Assembly: GCA_964017185.1 (NCBI GenBank)
Contig: OZ024870.1
Coordinates: 61,544,812-61,608,811 of the forward strand
DNA: 64,000 nucleotides
Reading direction: 5' to 3'
Source: Rugalucina vietnamica
Taxonomy: Eukaryota > Mollusca > Bivalvia > Lucinida > Lucinidae
Shown: piece by piece, positions 37,101-48,900 of the stretch
Layout of the letters: each line of letters opens with the position of its first letter
Position numbering within the stretch: position 1 is the stretch's first letter
Position numbers and translations under genes: made by a program
Notes under the pieces: model-generated
Database searches by the model: none
What the model was told of the DNA's origin: nothing
What the model saw: the letters and a program-made list of their open reading frames with translations, nothing else

Positions 37101-40100
37101 TATGACTGATCTCTATTAGGTTGAGGGGGGAGGGGAGGCACATTTTGCACATTAATGGTTTCCCATTTATCGCTTTTGTTTCATACTTACATCACATCGT
37201 AGTGAATCCATAACCGATCTAACACCATTATGTCCACTGAAAACAGAAACAAATTAAAGCATAAAAGCATAGTGAATATTTTCTGACAGTGTCTGAACAC
37301 ATAAAGATCTTTGTTTGTTGTTTGACTATAAATGTTGACGTCAACATATTTTCATTCATGTACGGAAAATTGTTTTTCACCTGATCCAATGGGTTAAAGT
37401 TCCAGTCAAAAATAATCAATTTTTCAGTCATGTCAGGTATTAACCAGTATACTAGTACTATGGGGAGTAACTGTGCGTTGCTCAAAACACAACCTGGTCC
37501 CGAGGTTATAAAACGATTTTCATGCTCAACTCAGCTGAGCATGAAATTTAAAGCAATATCGCCCGTAAAATTAGCCTTTTTTGTATTTATTCAAAAAGTC
37601 ACTGTTTGCACCTTTATTTGCCCATCTTTTATACTTTCATGGGCTACAACCACGAGTAGAATATTTTAAACTGCCAAAAAACGTTATTTCCCTGTCCCTT
37701 GCAATATTTCGCTACCCGCTGTATACAAAAGCGAGCGCTCTCCAATATTCACCTGACCTTTGGTTTGACCCCCAAGTTTGCGCAACCGCAGAAAGAGTGC
37801 TCGTAATTACTGAAATAACCAAAATTGGTTGAAAATTATGGCATAAATCCCATAAGACAGTAATTTATCCTGCTGATAAATGTTAAAATGCCAACAATTG
37901 TTGACATTTTAACATTTATTTTAGTCCCAGCTGAGCTGAGCATGAAAAAGGTTTTATAACAGGGATTATTTTGGCAATTTTGGGAAGGGGCCCTAGGGCC
38001 TCTCTGATTGGGAAATTTAGCGACGTAAACCCTGAATTTGGGAAATTTTCAAAATACACCGTGTATTCACAATTGATAAAATTTTCAAATGTGACCTACC
38101 TTATTATGGTATTTCATTTAGAATCATTAAATATAAACTTATAATCAAAGCTTAACACTGTTTCAAAAAGCAAAGTTTGAATTTCACAATGTATGGAACT
38201 GTTGAAAAAAAATCATCTTTGATTGGGATTTTTTTTCTTCAAATTGGGAAAAAAGTCACCCAAATTGCATTGGGAATGGGGCCTTATTTCGGCCCCTGAG
38301 GCACCCGAAAAAAATCCCTGTATAACCTCGGGACCTGGCATCAGTTGGGATCTGACACTATCAAACCACTAGGCCCTTAGGAAAATGGTAACAAAACGAG
38401 GCTTACTTGGCACTCCCCTTCTCTTTGAGTGACAGCTTGCCAAGTTCTTTCTCAATATCATCATGAAGAAGGTACACATTCTCTGGTCGTATATTGTAGC
38501 TTGCCACTGAAACAGAACATTTTATAAGATTTGAGACAAAGGTTGCTTGGCTGATTTCTTGTTTTATGCCCCAATCAACAGGTAAGATCATGAAGAGAAA
38601 GCACCTTGGTTTAAAGCCTCGTCTGGAAACTAGAGAGGCCCAGGATTGAACTAAGGTCCCCAGGTTTACAAAACAAGTGGCTTAACCATCATAGGCTTTG
38701 AGGGACAGAAGTCTGAACAAACTTTACAGATTAAAGAGATCATTGATCAAGAGTTGTACTTCTTCTCATAAAGTCTGCATTTTGAGTTGGTAACATGTCC
38801 AAAAACAAAAGGGCAGATCAGCTGCCTTAAGTTGTCATGGTTGTGAGCTGACATGCACCTTCATTTTCATAAAACACAGTCCAGTTACTGAACTAGCTAC
38901 ATCCAAAATTTCAAACTTCTAGAATCATAAGCAACCACAGCCTTCTTAAGCTGTACTGAAAGGTTTTATCTTGTGGCAAATCGAATAAATCAAACAAACA
39001 CTTTCCCAGCAGGCACATGACGTCAGAATGACGTCAGATCGATGTCATGACGTCGCATTGACGTCGAACTGACGTCATGTGTCCGCTGGGTTAAATTGGA
39101 TGCATCGCAATTTCAGGAATTATTTTCTAGGGAGATTGGGAGAGATTTGCTCATTTTTTTTTACCAAAAATCTCATTGAAATTGGTTAATTTTAGATGAA
39201 AATCTCACCAATGTTAGTTGAATGATAGATCAGCTGGCTAACCTGCACTCCGATACACTTCGTGACCTCGCTCCTCTCCCGTGACAGCTTAGCATAGGTT
39301 GCCTTTAAACTATGGTCGAACAGATTATGGATTTCGTAAGAAGCTTATAGCTGCTTTATTTGGTGATAATTGTTAGAATTTTTTATATGTTTTGTTAGAA
39401 AATGCATAAATCTTTTAGTAAACATCTGATTAACCTGCAGAATTTCAATAATTAGCAAAAAGCAATCGATTTTCTACTTTTTTTTGTCTCATATTTTACA
39501 GTAGTCTCCCCTTATCTATTTATAGACATATATGATATTTTCAACAGAAAACATGAAGTATTTTATGAATCTGCGTCATTTAACATCTGGAATATATATA
39601 AATTAAGTCCTATCAGTCAGAAAAGATATAATTTAACATAATTGTCAATTCTTTGGAGTCTTCGATGATTTTTCATTTTCGACTAAGGGCTCAATAGAAG
39701 TCATTTCCGTCGGTATGGAGAGGTCTAACGGAATACCGATGGAAATATTCCGTCTAGTTGAATGAGTGATTTACTCTTGTGATATTTCAGCCAGTATAAT
39801 CCAGGGCTGCAATTTGCAAAACTGATCAATCTTGGCAGATATAATGTATCCTACTCCTAAAGGCACAGGCCATTCTGTTATTACAATGCTTTGGCAACAT
39901 TTCTAAAGATAATACATTCAAATCTAGATTTTTTATAAACTGCAGTGTAAATACTCAAATGATACTTATGTTTGAAGACAAACAAAACTAGGACATTTCA
40001 TTCAAAATTTCATCTGTATCATGAGAAAACCTGTCTACTAGCTTTCAATGGTGGTAAAATAAAAAAAACTAGGCTATGAAGTCACAAAGGATGGCTACAG

Positions 40101-42753
40101 GCTAGGATTAAGATCTTAGTCAAGGGACTGTACTATCTATGTAGCGAATGGCATGAATGCAACAACATAAATACCAGTCATAATAACACCTACCTGTTTT
40201 TCTGACACTTGTACCATTCACATTCATTGGCATTTTAGGCTTTAGGAGAACCAGATCCAATCCATTTAACCTTGCAGTGGCTACACAACCCGCACATTCC
40301 TTCTCTCTGTGGAAGCATGTGTGTAAGCAGTCTGCCAGCTTGTCCACGACCTGCATCCCCACACTGTGCCTGGTCTGGGGCATGTCATAGTTCCCCAGGC
40401 CGACAATCTGAAAACATACGTACAGAAAAATTTAATCCTGCCTTACAGGACTGGAGTATAAATTTGTAGTTACATGTATTCACTGAAATTTACTTTTGAC
40501 TGTGGTATCTCCAGACTGTGGCGCGGTTGCCCAGATAGACACAATTAGTACCGTTCTGTACATCTACATTAAACTGAAACTACATGTATATTACAGTCTT
40601 TGCGAAAAGTGCCGGTCTGCTGGACAAAAAACTAACTAGCAACATTTCATTATGTCCAACAGAAAATTTCTTCCTGTCAGACAAATACCCGGCAAAATTA
40701 ACAACATTAGATTACAATGCGTGTGTTTGGGGTTCTCTAATGGTACCATTGGTTGGTAACATTTTTACTATTTGTACTAATTTAATTACCAATCGGTCAA
40801 GGAATTGGTGCAAATGGTAAAAATGGTAATGCCATTGGTACCAGTGGTACAAATGTTACCAACCAATGGAACCATTGGGAGAACCCCAAACACACGCAAT
40901 GTAGGCAGTTTAACAGTTGAAGCATTCCTGAAAAACCGTCACATTTTTGTGACCAAAAATGGTCACATTTTTATCATTTTTCAACGTCTTTATCTTCCAT
41001 CCTATTCGTCGTTTATCTCCATACTTGTTACCAGAAAAATGCAAAACAAAAGTTAGGAAGATAAATCATAAGGTTATGGACCTGGGAACCAGACAACATA
41101 TGGGCATCTGTCCAATAAGTAGGTCTAAAATGGCTCCAAACTTCACAATTGGCAACATTTTGGGGTATGCTTTTGACATTTTATATACCGTATTCGTTCT
41201 AATTAGCGCACAGTGCGCTTAACTTTTCAAAATACTTTAAAGTTAAGGTAACAAAATATCGTTCTAATAAGCGCACACTATAAAGGCGGAAACAACCGAG
41301 TAAAGTGCCGAAACTACCATGTCAAATCTACCAATGTCGATGTCAATAAAGTGTTCCAATCGTTGCAAAACAGTGTTTGGTCATCTAAACTTTAGTTTTA
41401 ATGCAGTTAATGCAGTAAAAATGTGTAAAATATGTATAAAATACCATTATGCCTGTCAAGCATTGTGCGCTTATGCACATGATTTTCAGAAACGACCATG
41501 GTGTGCACTTATTGGAGCATGTGCGCTAATTAGAACGAATGCGGTATATGGTAATTAGAGTAACTGAGGACTGTTCGCTAATATTTTTCACAAACTTAAA
41601 TGTTTGAAGTATTGATAACTGTTCTCAAATGGCTAATTACGCCAGAAATAAAGCCAATTACACGTTTAAAACTTCAAAAAATTGTTTGCGACGGAATTTC
41701 GTCACACTTTTTGATGAGTGGGACGAAAAATTGTCACATTTGTATTACTTCCTGTTTTTGGAAAAGTGATGAAAACTCGTCATTTTAAATCATGCGTTTT
41801 ATAAAGTGACCACTTGCCGTTACACAAAATGTGACAAAAAACCGTCACAAACAAATGTGACAGTTTTTCAGGAATTTGTATTGAGGCTTAACGTCCCAGT
41901 CAACAATTTTTCAGTCATGTCGGGATGGAGCCAACGCTTCCTGGGTTTAACCAATACTGTAGGGAGTTTATGTGTCTTGCTCAAGGACACAACACGGTGA
42001 CGCCTGTGGGGATCGAACCCAGGACCTCTCGATTCTGAGTCCTAAGCTCTACCACTACGCCACTGCGCTCCCTATTTTTTCAGAAAAGCTTCAACAGTTT
42101 CAGGCACTGTCCTGCAAAACAAGCTTTTGACCAGCACAAATTGAAATCTGCTGTCCAGCAGCTGGTGAAATAATGTCATTTGGAGTGTCACTAGTAAACT
42201 TAACTATTCAGCAGAAAAATGATTTTGCAAAGACTAATTTTAAGTAACATCTTTTACAGTTTTAAGACACTGTCAGCTGTGGTAGCATTGGGCTCAGAAT
42301 CCAGGGCTTGGGTTTCATACCCTGTTGAATCACTGGGGTTGAGCCCTTGACCAAGACACGTCATTTTAATTTAATACCTAGAAATAAGTGGCTCTGCAAC
42401 TACATAACTGAAAAAATATTATACTGTGACAATCACAAAATTGGCTCACCCCCACCCCCTTCAAATATTGTTGATGAATTCAAAATCTGAAACGGCCGAA
42501 AATTCTCAAACATTCAATGTTCATTTAACCTTCTAGAAAAAAATCAGAACTGAATCAAAACAGAGAGCATATAAAATATACAAACCAGGTATTTGTCTCT
42601 TTTCTGACTTCTTTCCATCTGTCTATCCATGATCTTTTGACTTTGAGCATGGTAAGCTAAATTCGCTGTCAAAAACGGTTTTTTGAAAGGTACCGAAAAG
42701 CAATCCCCTTTCCTAACGATCTCAAAAACAAGTAATCTTGTAGAAGAATGCAT
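31165..42753 (-). CDS. PTRH1: PTRH1, peptidyl-tRNA hydrolase, bacterial/mitochondrial type (5 exons, complete)
   Basis: Minus-strand exons in transcript order: 42753-42586, 40407-40194, 38506-38407, 37236-37191, 31392-31165. Phases join cleanly to 251 aa. The enzyme cleaves the ester bond of peptidyl-tRNA released from stalled ribosomes. All Pth active-site positions are visible: Asn62 in VGLGN, His70 in TRHSVGM, Asn118 in KPKMPMNVNG, Asp143 in LLHDD, and His163/Asn164 in GSANGHNGVRS. The last exon begins AMPRIRIGIDRP, as in human PTRH1. The start is taken as the ATG at 42753; an upstream in-frame GTG is not a plausible eukaryotic start. The first ~55 residues are basic with a hydrophobic stretch (STRLLVFEIV), compatible with a mitochondrial presequence. 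The 5.8 kb last intron is filled with repeats. AATAAA follows the stop almost immediately (31158-31163). It shares its upstream region with HSD17B8 and converges on CFAP157. Confidence 0.93.
31478..33705. repeat. 2.2 kb element with 'GCTCACCTGAGC' end and AAGGTCAAGGTC arrays, in PTRH1 intron 4
   Basis: It starts AGCTCACCTGAGCTGAAGGC, followed by (CCGTCCGTCGT)n and then three to four diverged ~560 bp units: ATCTTCTTCTCCAGAACCGG ... TTGACCTTGACC ... GGAAACATAGGCTTTTACAT. It closes with ACCAATGGTCCTCTGGTC. Non-coding. Confidence 0.75.
33724..33923. mobile_element. MITE family A copy with internal deletion
   Basis: TGAGCCGCCGCATGGGAAAA left and TTTTCTCATGCACAGGCTCA right, flanked by TA/TA; half of the inner hairpin is missing. 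Confidence 0.88.
34070..35782. mobile_element. 1.7 kb foldback element with a tRNA-SINE in its loop
   Basis: The left arm (CACTGTCATGTACGTGATAT ... to ~34620) is inverted at ~35240-35782 (... ATATCACGTACATGACAGTG). Both arms contain GTGTAGACAC words and a conserved block ending CCAAGATGGCGGCC/GGCGGCCATCTTGG-like. Possible 5 bp duplication AACAA at the borders. Confidence 0.85.
34846..35135 (+). repeat. tRNA-derived SINE
   Basis: Head CTCGGTAGCTCAGTAGATAG (A-box region) and GGTACTGGGTTCGATCCCTG (B box), then a non-tRNA body with GTCAGTATAATGCGACTGGG and an A-rich tail AAAGAAAAAAACAACAACAA. The anticodon arm is not that of a functional tRNA. Confidence 0.85.
35800..36003. mobile_element. Degenerate MITE family A copy
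   Basis: CAGTTATGCAGTAACTGCAC hairpin relic and GGTTTTTCTCATGATGAGGC-like end (35985-36003). Confidence 0.5.
36310..36512. mobile_element. Degenerate MITE family A copy
   Basis: CACCTTTGTTTTCGATTCAC, CCAAAATTTCAAGCTT and TTTTCTTAAGACATGGCTCA match the family in order. Confidence 0.6.
37385..37492 (-). repeat. SINE fragment (conserved central block)
   Basis: AGTTCCAGTCAA, TTTTTCAGTCATGTC, ACTATGGGGAGTAACTGTG and TTGCTCAAAACACAAC correspond block by block to the better SINE at 41876-42074. Confidence 0.6.
37492..38340. mobile_element. 850 bp TIR element, with a nested inverted pair
   Basis: Outer ends CCTGGTCCCGAGGTTATA and TATAACCTCGGGACCTGG are inverted. Inside, TTTTCATGCTCAACTCAGCT near 37518 is inverted at 37930-37960 (AGCTGAGCTGAGCATGAAAA). 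No coding capacity. Confidence 0.75.
38790..38990. mobile_element. Degenerate MITE family A copy
   Basis: GGGCAGATCAGCTGCCTTAAG relic and CCAAAATTTCAAACTTCTAG in the family order; ends eroded. Confidence 0.4.
39005..39090. mobile_element. 86 bp palindromic mini-element packed with GACGTC
   Basis: CCCAGCAGGCACATGACGTC at the left is inverted at the right (GACGTCATGTGTCCGCTGGG). Five GACGTC sites lie between, three of them full TGACGTCA. TT flanks on both sides. Confidence 0.8.
40712..40902. mobile_element. 190 bp palindromic MITE (GGTACCATTGGTTGG type)
   Basis: Left TGCGTGTGTTTGGGGTTCTC and right GAGAACCCCAAACACACGCA are perfect inverted ends. Inside are AATGGTACCATTGG words. Confidence 0.88.
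41184..41551. mobile_element. 368 bp TIR element (ATTCGTTCTAATTAGCGCAC ends)
   Basis: Left TACCGTATTCGTTCTAATTA, right TAATTAGAACGAATGCGGTA. A second GTTCTAATAAGCGCACAC occurs inside the left part. Confidence 0.85.
41876..42074 (-). repeat. tRNA-derived SINE with V-domain-like core
   Basis: On the minus strand: GCGCAGTGGCGTAGTGGTAG (A box), CTGGGTTCGATCCCCACAGG (B box), then GTTGTGTCCTTGAGCAAGAC, the block resembling the conserved centre of V-type SINEs, and a tail through TTGACTGGGACGTTAAGCCT. In the sense of PTRH1, intron 1. Confidence 0.85.
42160..42212 (+). repeat. Copy of the LINE 3' end
   Basis: CTGGTGAAATAATGTCATTT then GGAGTGTCACTAGTAAAC and TATTCAG: the same ~52 bp as the end of the LINE at 5660-5712. 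Confidence 0.8.
42265..42385 (+). repeat. Degenerate SINE, same class, plus orientation
   Basis: GCTGTGGTAGCATTGGGCTC and TGGGTTTCATACC as decayed A/B boxes, then TTGAGCCCTTGACCAAGACA as the core block. Confidence 0.55.
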
Positions 42754-42942
42754 TTTTAACACAATCGATAGAAAGTTTCATACAAATTATGAAATAAATC
42801 CTGGTTGTTGACGAAATATGATGAAACCTATTTCTGTGGCGGAATTCGGTCTCACGTCAAAGTGGAGGTGTGGCTTTGTAACGAGTGCGCTGATTGGCTA
42901 GAATTTATTTAGTTCGCGTTTCCGGTTTCATTTTAGACCTCA
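42754..42942. promoter_or_regulatory. Candidate bidirectional promoter between PTRH1 and HSD17B8
   Basis: Only 189 bp separate the two divergent start codons. The interval is free of recognisable repeats and less AT-rich than its surroundings. It holds an inverted CCAAT box (GATTGGCT, about 42892-42899), a CRE-like TCACGTCA (42852-42859) and an ETS-type CCGGAA on the minus strand (TTCCGG, about 42920-42925). CCAAT and ETS sites are typical of vertebrate bidirectional promoters. There is no TATA box. The motifs are seen; promoter function is inferred. Confidence 0.6.
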
Positions 42943-45900
42943 ATGGCAGCCTCAACTGGATTATTGACTGGACGTTTGGCACTGGTCACAGGTCATCTAA
43001 AGATCAATTTCTATTTTTAGCTATTTCTTCACGTTGTACACCATGTGCTTTTTGGGAGCAAAAGTTTGTGTTTGTTGACAATGCTTTACTAGGTCAAATC
43101 TTGGTCAAGTTCATCTACACTGTCAAAAAGTCTTGTCAAAATGTCAAAATGACTGAAGTGCAAACTGACAAGTATCAGCTTTTCTATAAAGCCAAACAGT
43201 GTGCATTTTTTTTTTATCGTGCATGGCTTCGTTCAGATCAGAATAGTTTACTGGTGAAACATCAAACTGACAATACCATTGGACTCTGATGTAATTTATT
43301 AAACATAGCTAACAATCTTCCATTAGGCTCTCCTAATGCAATTGTTCTAATTATGCACTATAGTTATTTGGCCTCCGCGACATTTCGTCGAAAATTACAT
43401 TTGTCGAAAATGTCCCCATGTCCAGACCTTTACCCTAACCCTAGTGGTTGGTGGCTCAAAATGTGGACCTATAGGCTAGTCTTCTACAGGATAAATCTCA
43501 AAATTTTGAGGAGAATATCATGTTCGACAAAACACATTTTCGACAAAATGTCGTGCATCAAGTTATTTGTAACCACCTTACCCCCGGGAGAGGGCGGGGG
43601 ATAGCCTTAGAAATGAGCAAGGCTTTTAACAAAGTTTGGCCAAGGCAGCCAGTGCAGGGGAAATACCCAGAATTTGCTTTATATAGGCAAAAAGGGCCGT
43701 GAAATGAAAAGATAGCAGGCTGGGGTGGGGCTTTCAGCGGGGATTTGCTGGACCAGAAGTCAAGTTCCCCGCTTTTCCTGGGGGCAGTTGGGATTGGGGG
43801 AGCAGTGGTAGTCATTTGTATCCCTGGCCCCTCCAGGGCTGGGGATAGCAGAGACACAGCGGGGCTTAAGTGCTGGGATTTAACAATTGGTGAGTGCCGG
43901 CAGTGTCGGGGATGTGCCAGGGTTTAAATTTCCAGCCAATATAGCAGTTTGGTGTCCAACCACACTTTCAAACACGAATATCTTGCATTTATTTAAATGG
44001 ACTACATGTATTTAGCTGTATTTTTCACATTTTAAAAAATATATACTTTAATTTCATACGAACAAGTCACAGCTATTGAATTCTAGTATGCAAAATTCCA
44101 AAAACAAGAATTAATTTCATTGGCTCCCTGGTGTGTGTACGGGGTGTTCAAATTCTTCTTTGAAACCTCCGGGCTAAATTATGCCTAATCTCACCACCAG
44201 GCGAGTAAAGATTATTCAAATAGCTTAAGGTCTGTGTGTCGTTCCTCATTATTGTCAGTCCCCGGAGGGCCAGGGCTTTTAGCAGGGATTTTACCAAATA
44301 TTTGGCCCTGCAGGGAAGGGCTTTTACCAGGGCTTTCAAATTGGAAAAGCTGTGCTATTCCCCGGCCCCTAAGGGGGCTAAGGGGCTGTGGATACAAATG
44401 ACTGGTGCATTACAAATGCCTAGTGCATTAGCACACATACACTACAAAGCACCGTGGTGCCAATCTAGACTCAGCTGTTGAGCTCACAGATGGTATTGAT
44501 CATTAAATTATTGTTTAAATATGCATAAAATGAAATTTTTGAAATATGTACTAAACATGCTATGCCCTCTCTCCCACACCCAAACACAAGTAATGCACTA
44601 GTCATTTGTCACACTGCCCCACCTCTGGGGAATAGCAAAAGCTTTCACTTTTGGTTCAGCAAACCCCGCTAAAAGCCCCACCCTTCGGGAACTGCTCATT
44701 GGTAAAACCACTTCTGTACCAGGAAAATAATGTATTGTTTTATTTTAATTCTTATACATTCCCTATTAAACAGTTTATTTGATAATTTACTTTTTTGCAA
44801 CATGTATAAAAGTATACATGCTCTCTGGGTTTAGTTCAAAAACAATAATACTTGTACATGTTTACTTCTAAAAATGTTATTTGGCTGAATTTCAAAGTTG
44901 CATAACATGACATGAAAATATGCTGATATTGATTGCCCTATATAATTGAGAGAAAAACTTGTCTTTAGTACATGTATTTCTGACCACTGTTACTAGTGGT
45001 TAGATTCAGACCAGTCTGTACAACTACGGATGACAGATATGTAATCTTATTAGCTTAAATATGTATCAAAATGTATTATGCCATAAAATAATGTATTAAA
45101 AGGTATAATGCCATAAAATAATAAACTGTATACAGCTATAGACAAGGCAGTTTAATTTCTTGTAGTTGATCTAATCATCCAAAGTAATTTCTCAGATACT
45201 GATACATTGATATGCACCTGCATTAGGCAATATCTTACTAGCTGTTTTTACAGAAGATTTTGAGCTTGCTGTAGAAAAAAATAATTTTCTTTGGTGTTGG
45301 GTTATGTTTCTTGCCTTGTAAACCAATGGTTGTGGGTTTGATTAAGTTCTTTAGGATGAAACTTAACCAAGTTTCTGTATCCTTATGATCTTAGAAAACA
45401 AACACACCGACACAGCAAAACCTTCCAAAGCTGAGCTGTCTTAAAGTGTGTGTATAAACTTTCAAGCCACCAGTCATTACGAAAACATGCCCATGTAATG
45501 TATAGAGATTTTTCCAGAAGCAAAAATTGAAAATTTCATTGGATTTTTTCAAAAATATTTTCACTCAAAACATACAATGTGGGTACACATTAGAACCGTT
45601 GGTGAGGCGGTTCTAATGAGTACCCACAATGTATGTTTTGGATCAAAAATAAGAAAATAAGGTATAGTCCTGCAAACCCAGTTTAGTGGGGTTTATGGGG
45701 GTATACATTACATGGACATGTACTCCTGGGCCCAGTTGTTCAAAGCATCGTTAGCTTAACGATATCGTTAAGACATAAATTTGTTAAGCAAATATCAGCT
45801 AAAGTAACAAATACACTGTTATTTTTTGTTGAAAAAATGTGCACTGCAAAGGATTCTCACATTTTTTCAACAAAAAATAACAGTGTATTTGTAATATTCA

Positions 45901-48900
45901 TGTTTAAATTTTAACGAAACGTTAACTAACGACGTCGTTAGTTTTGAACAACTGGGCCCTGATGTTTATTAACTTTTTGCAGCTTTTGCAATCACATTTT
46001 CGAAGCTATTAAAATCACAGTATGTGTCATCTGTATTCATGTTGACAGTATTTTGTTAGGTGCTGGGAGTGGTATAGGCCGAGCAGTATGTCAGGTATTT
46101 GCAAGAGAGGGGGCAGCTCTAGCAGTGGTTGATATCAACAAAGATTCGGCGAATCAGACCATTGAAAGCCTTCCAAAAGGTATGATTACATGAATCAAAA
46201 GTGCATACTGGAATGGTAATGGGTACATGATATTCTGGAGAAAAAAATATTAGCCATTGCGTGAGAAAACCAACAATCTGGGTTTCCGACCAGGTCCGAC
46301 ACAAACAGGTCTGTACTGTCACAGAATTGAAACTTTGGATATAAGTAGAAGAGGAATCGTACAATGGATATAGCGACAACAAAGGTGCTGATCAGCTGTG
46401 CAGTTACTGCACAGCTGATCTGCGTCTTTGTTTTCGCATATGCAAATTGTTGGTTTTCTTATGTGGCGGCTCCTATTATATATGTAATTAAGTCAGCAGT
46501 GGTTTGATTAAGAGGATATCTAAAACTTAACTTTTTAGATGACTTGTCTCAACTGAATGTGGAATCAGCATTTGTTATTAAATTGGCATCTAAGTTTACT
46601 TTTAAAACTTTATTTTCAGTTTCTATCATTGTTAGCAAATCAAAGTTTATCTAACCCATTGTGTTTTCAGTTTCAGATAGGGTCCACCATGCATTCTGTG
46701 CTGATGTATCATCTTCTAGTTCTATCAATGAATTGATGCAGAACGTACAAGCAGCGTTTAAAAATGTGCCAACCATTGCCGTTAACTCTGCAGGGATAAC
46801 TAGAGATGCTATGATGCTAAAAATGACAGAAGAAAATTTTGATCAAGTTCTAAGTGTTAATTTAAAGGTACTGATTTTATCTGACAATGTTCTATCTTTG
46901 GTACTCACTGTTATTAAAACTTTTTTTTATGTCTTTAGTGACATGGCCATAAGATTATATTTTAAGATGCTTTGACAATGATAGTTATACTTGTGGAGGC
47001 TTCAATTAGCTTATAGTTTTTACGAAAACACGCCCATGCAATATACAGAGATTTTTAATGTTGTAAAAAATGAAAATTTTCAGTAGGAAAAGTTTGATAT
47101 TTTTCTTATTTTTGCTCAAAACATAGATTGTGGGTACACATTAGAACTGCCTCGCTGAGGCGGTTCTAACGAGTACCCACAATCTATGTTTTGGAGCAAA
47201 AATAAGAAAAATAGGTATACCCCTGCGTACCCAAGTTTTGCCATATAAAAGTGGGGTTTGAGGGGGTTCACATTTCATGGACATGTTTTCCTGATGATTT
47301 TGCACTATAACATACTACGCATCAACCTCTTTATAACACTATTATTGCGGTCCAAGCCAATTCAGTGTTAACTATCCAGTCCATGTTATAATGTGAGTAA
47401 AATGTAAAGATATGAGCCGTCTCGTGGGAAAACCAACAATGTGGTTCCCAAACAGGTCCGACACAAACCGACCTGTACAGTCACAGAAAAGAGCTAGAAT
47501 CTTGAAATTTCGGATTTAAGTAGAAAAGGAACTGTACTATCCGAGTAGCGAAAACAAAGGCGCTGATCAGCTTCGCAGTTACTGCGAAGCTGATCTGCGC
47601 CTTTGTTTTCGCCTAGGCAGATTGTTGGTTTTCCCATGAGATGGCTCATATACAGCGAAATTTGTTTAAAATGAGACCATATGGGGTCCAGCAGTGATCA
47701 GTGTTAAAACTTATCTAAAACCATGCTGTAATGAACCGTGTAATAAAAAGGTCTAAGTGTACATGACTGTACTTGTGCTTACAAATTTCTTGTCTTTTTC
47801 TTTTAGGGTACATTTCTATTGAACCAGGCTGTTAGCCGAGGTATAATTGGTGCTGATATCAAGTCAGGATCTCTAGTCAACATCTCTAGTATAGTAGGGA
47901 AGGTAAGATATGAGCCGCCTCGTGGGAAAACCAACAATGTGGTTTACGAACAGGTCCGACACAAACCGGTCTAAGCAGTAACAGAAAACAGCTAGAAGCA
48001 TGAAATTTTGTATTTAGGAAGTAGAGGGATTGTACTATCCGTGTAGCGAAAACAAAGCTGATCTGCACCTTTGTTTTTGCATATGCAAATTGTTGGTTTT
48101 CACATGAGGCGACTCATTGATTTACATATCAACAACTATCCAATTTCAATATGAGGTTGGTCAAAACAAATACTTATTGGTCTTAGTATACATACCTGCC
48201 TTTGATGCAGACATTGACTTTGGCTAGTGGCTTAAAGCACTGATGCCATAGAGTATGCCAATTTTGTGAGAGGCTTTATAATTGTGTGTAAGAAAGATCT
48301 TAGTATAAAAAGAATGGTGTTATCTGGTAGTCAAACATAGCATCTTTATTTGATATAAAGCAAAAAGCAGAATGTCTCACAACTTAGCTCCCATGTAATT
48401 TTGTCACATGCGTAACACCTTTTTACAACACTTGAAACAAGAAACTGTTTTGATACATCTGAGACTGTTACAACTGGCACGTTTTAGAACTAGGTGACAT
48501 GAATTAAATATTATCGCAAAGCATAAACAAAAACATCATATGATACTGTAATATGTACTATTGTCTAAAATCGGCCATACAGCTGATCAACAGACTTGTT
48601 TTTATAACATACATGCAATACAATCACTCAATTGATGTACATGCATACATACATGCAGTATAATCACTTAATCTGAAATTTTCCTGTACCATGGGACCCG
48701 GTATGATAATGTTATTATAATTTATTGTGCTTTATTATTTGAGCAGCGTCATGAGAAAACTGGATAATACCGATTTTTGCCTATGCGAAAAAAAAGGCAC
48801 AGATCAGCTTTGCAGTATTTGCGAAGCTGATCATGCCTTTGTTTTCGCTACATGAATAGTACAATTTCTCTCCTTCTTGAATCCAAAATTTAAAGCTTCT

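Noticed and set aside
42754..42762. Upstream GTG as PTRH1 start
   Set aside because: An in-frame GTG three codons before the ATG; non-AUG starts are rare in animals and nothing favours it.
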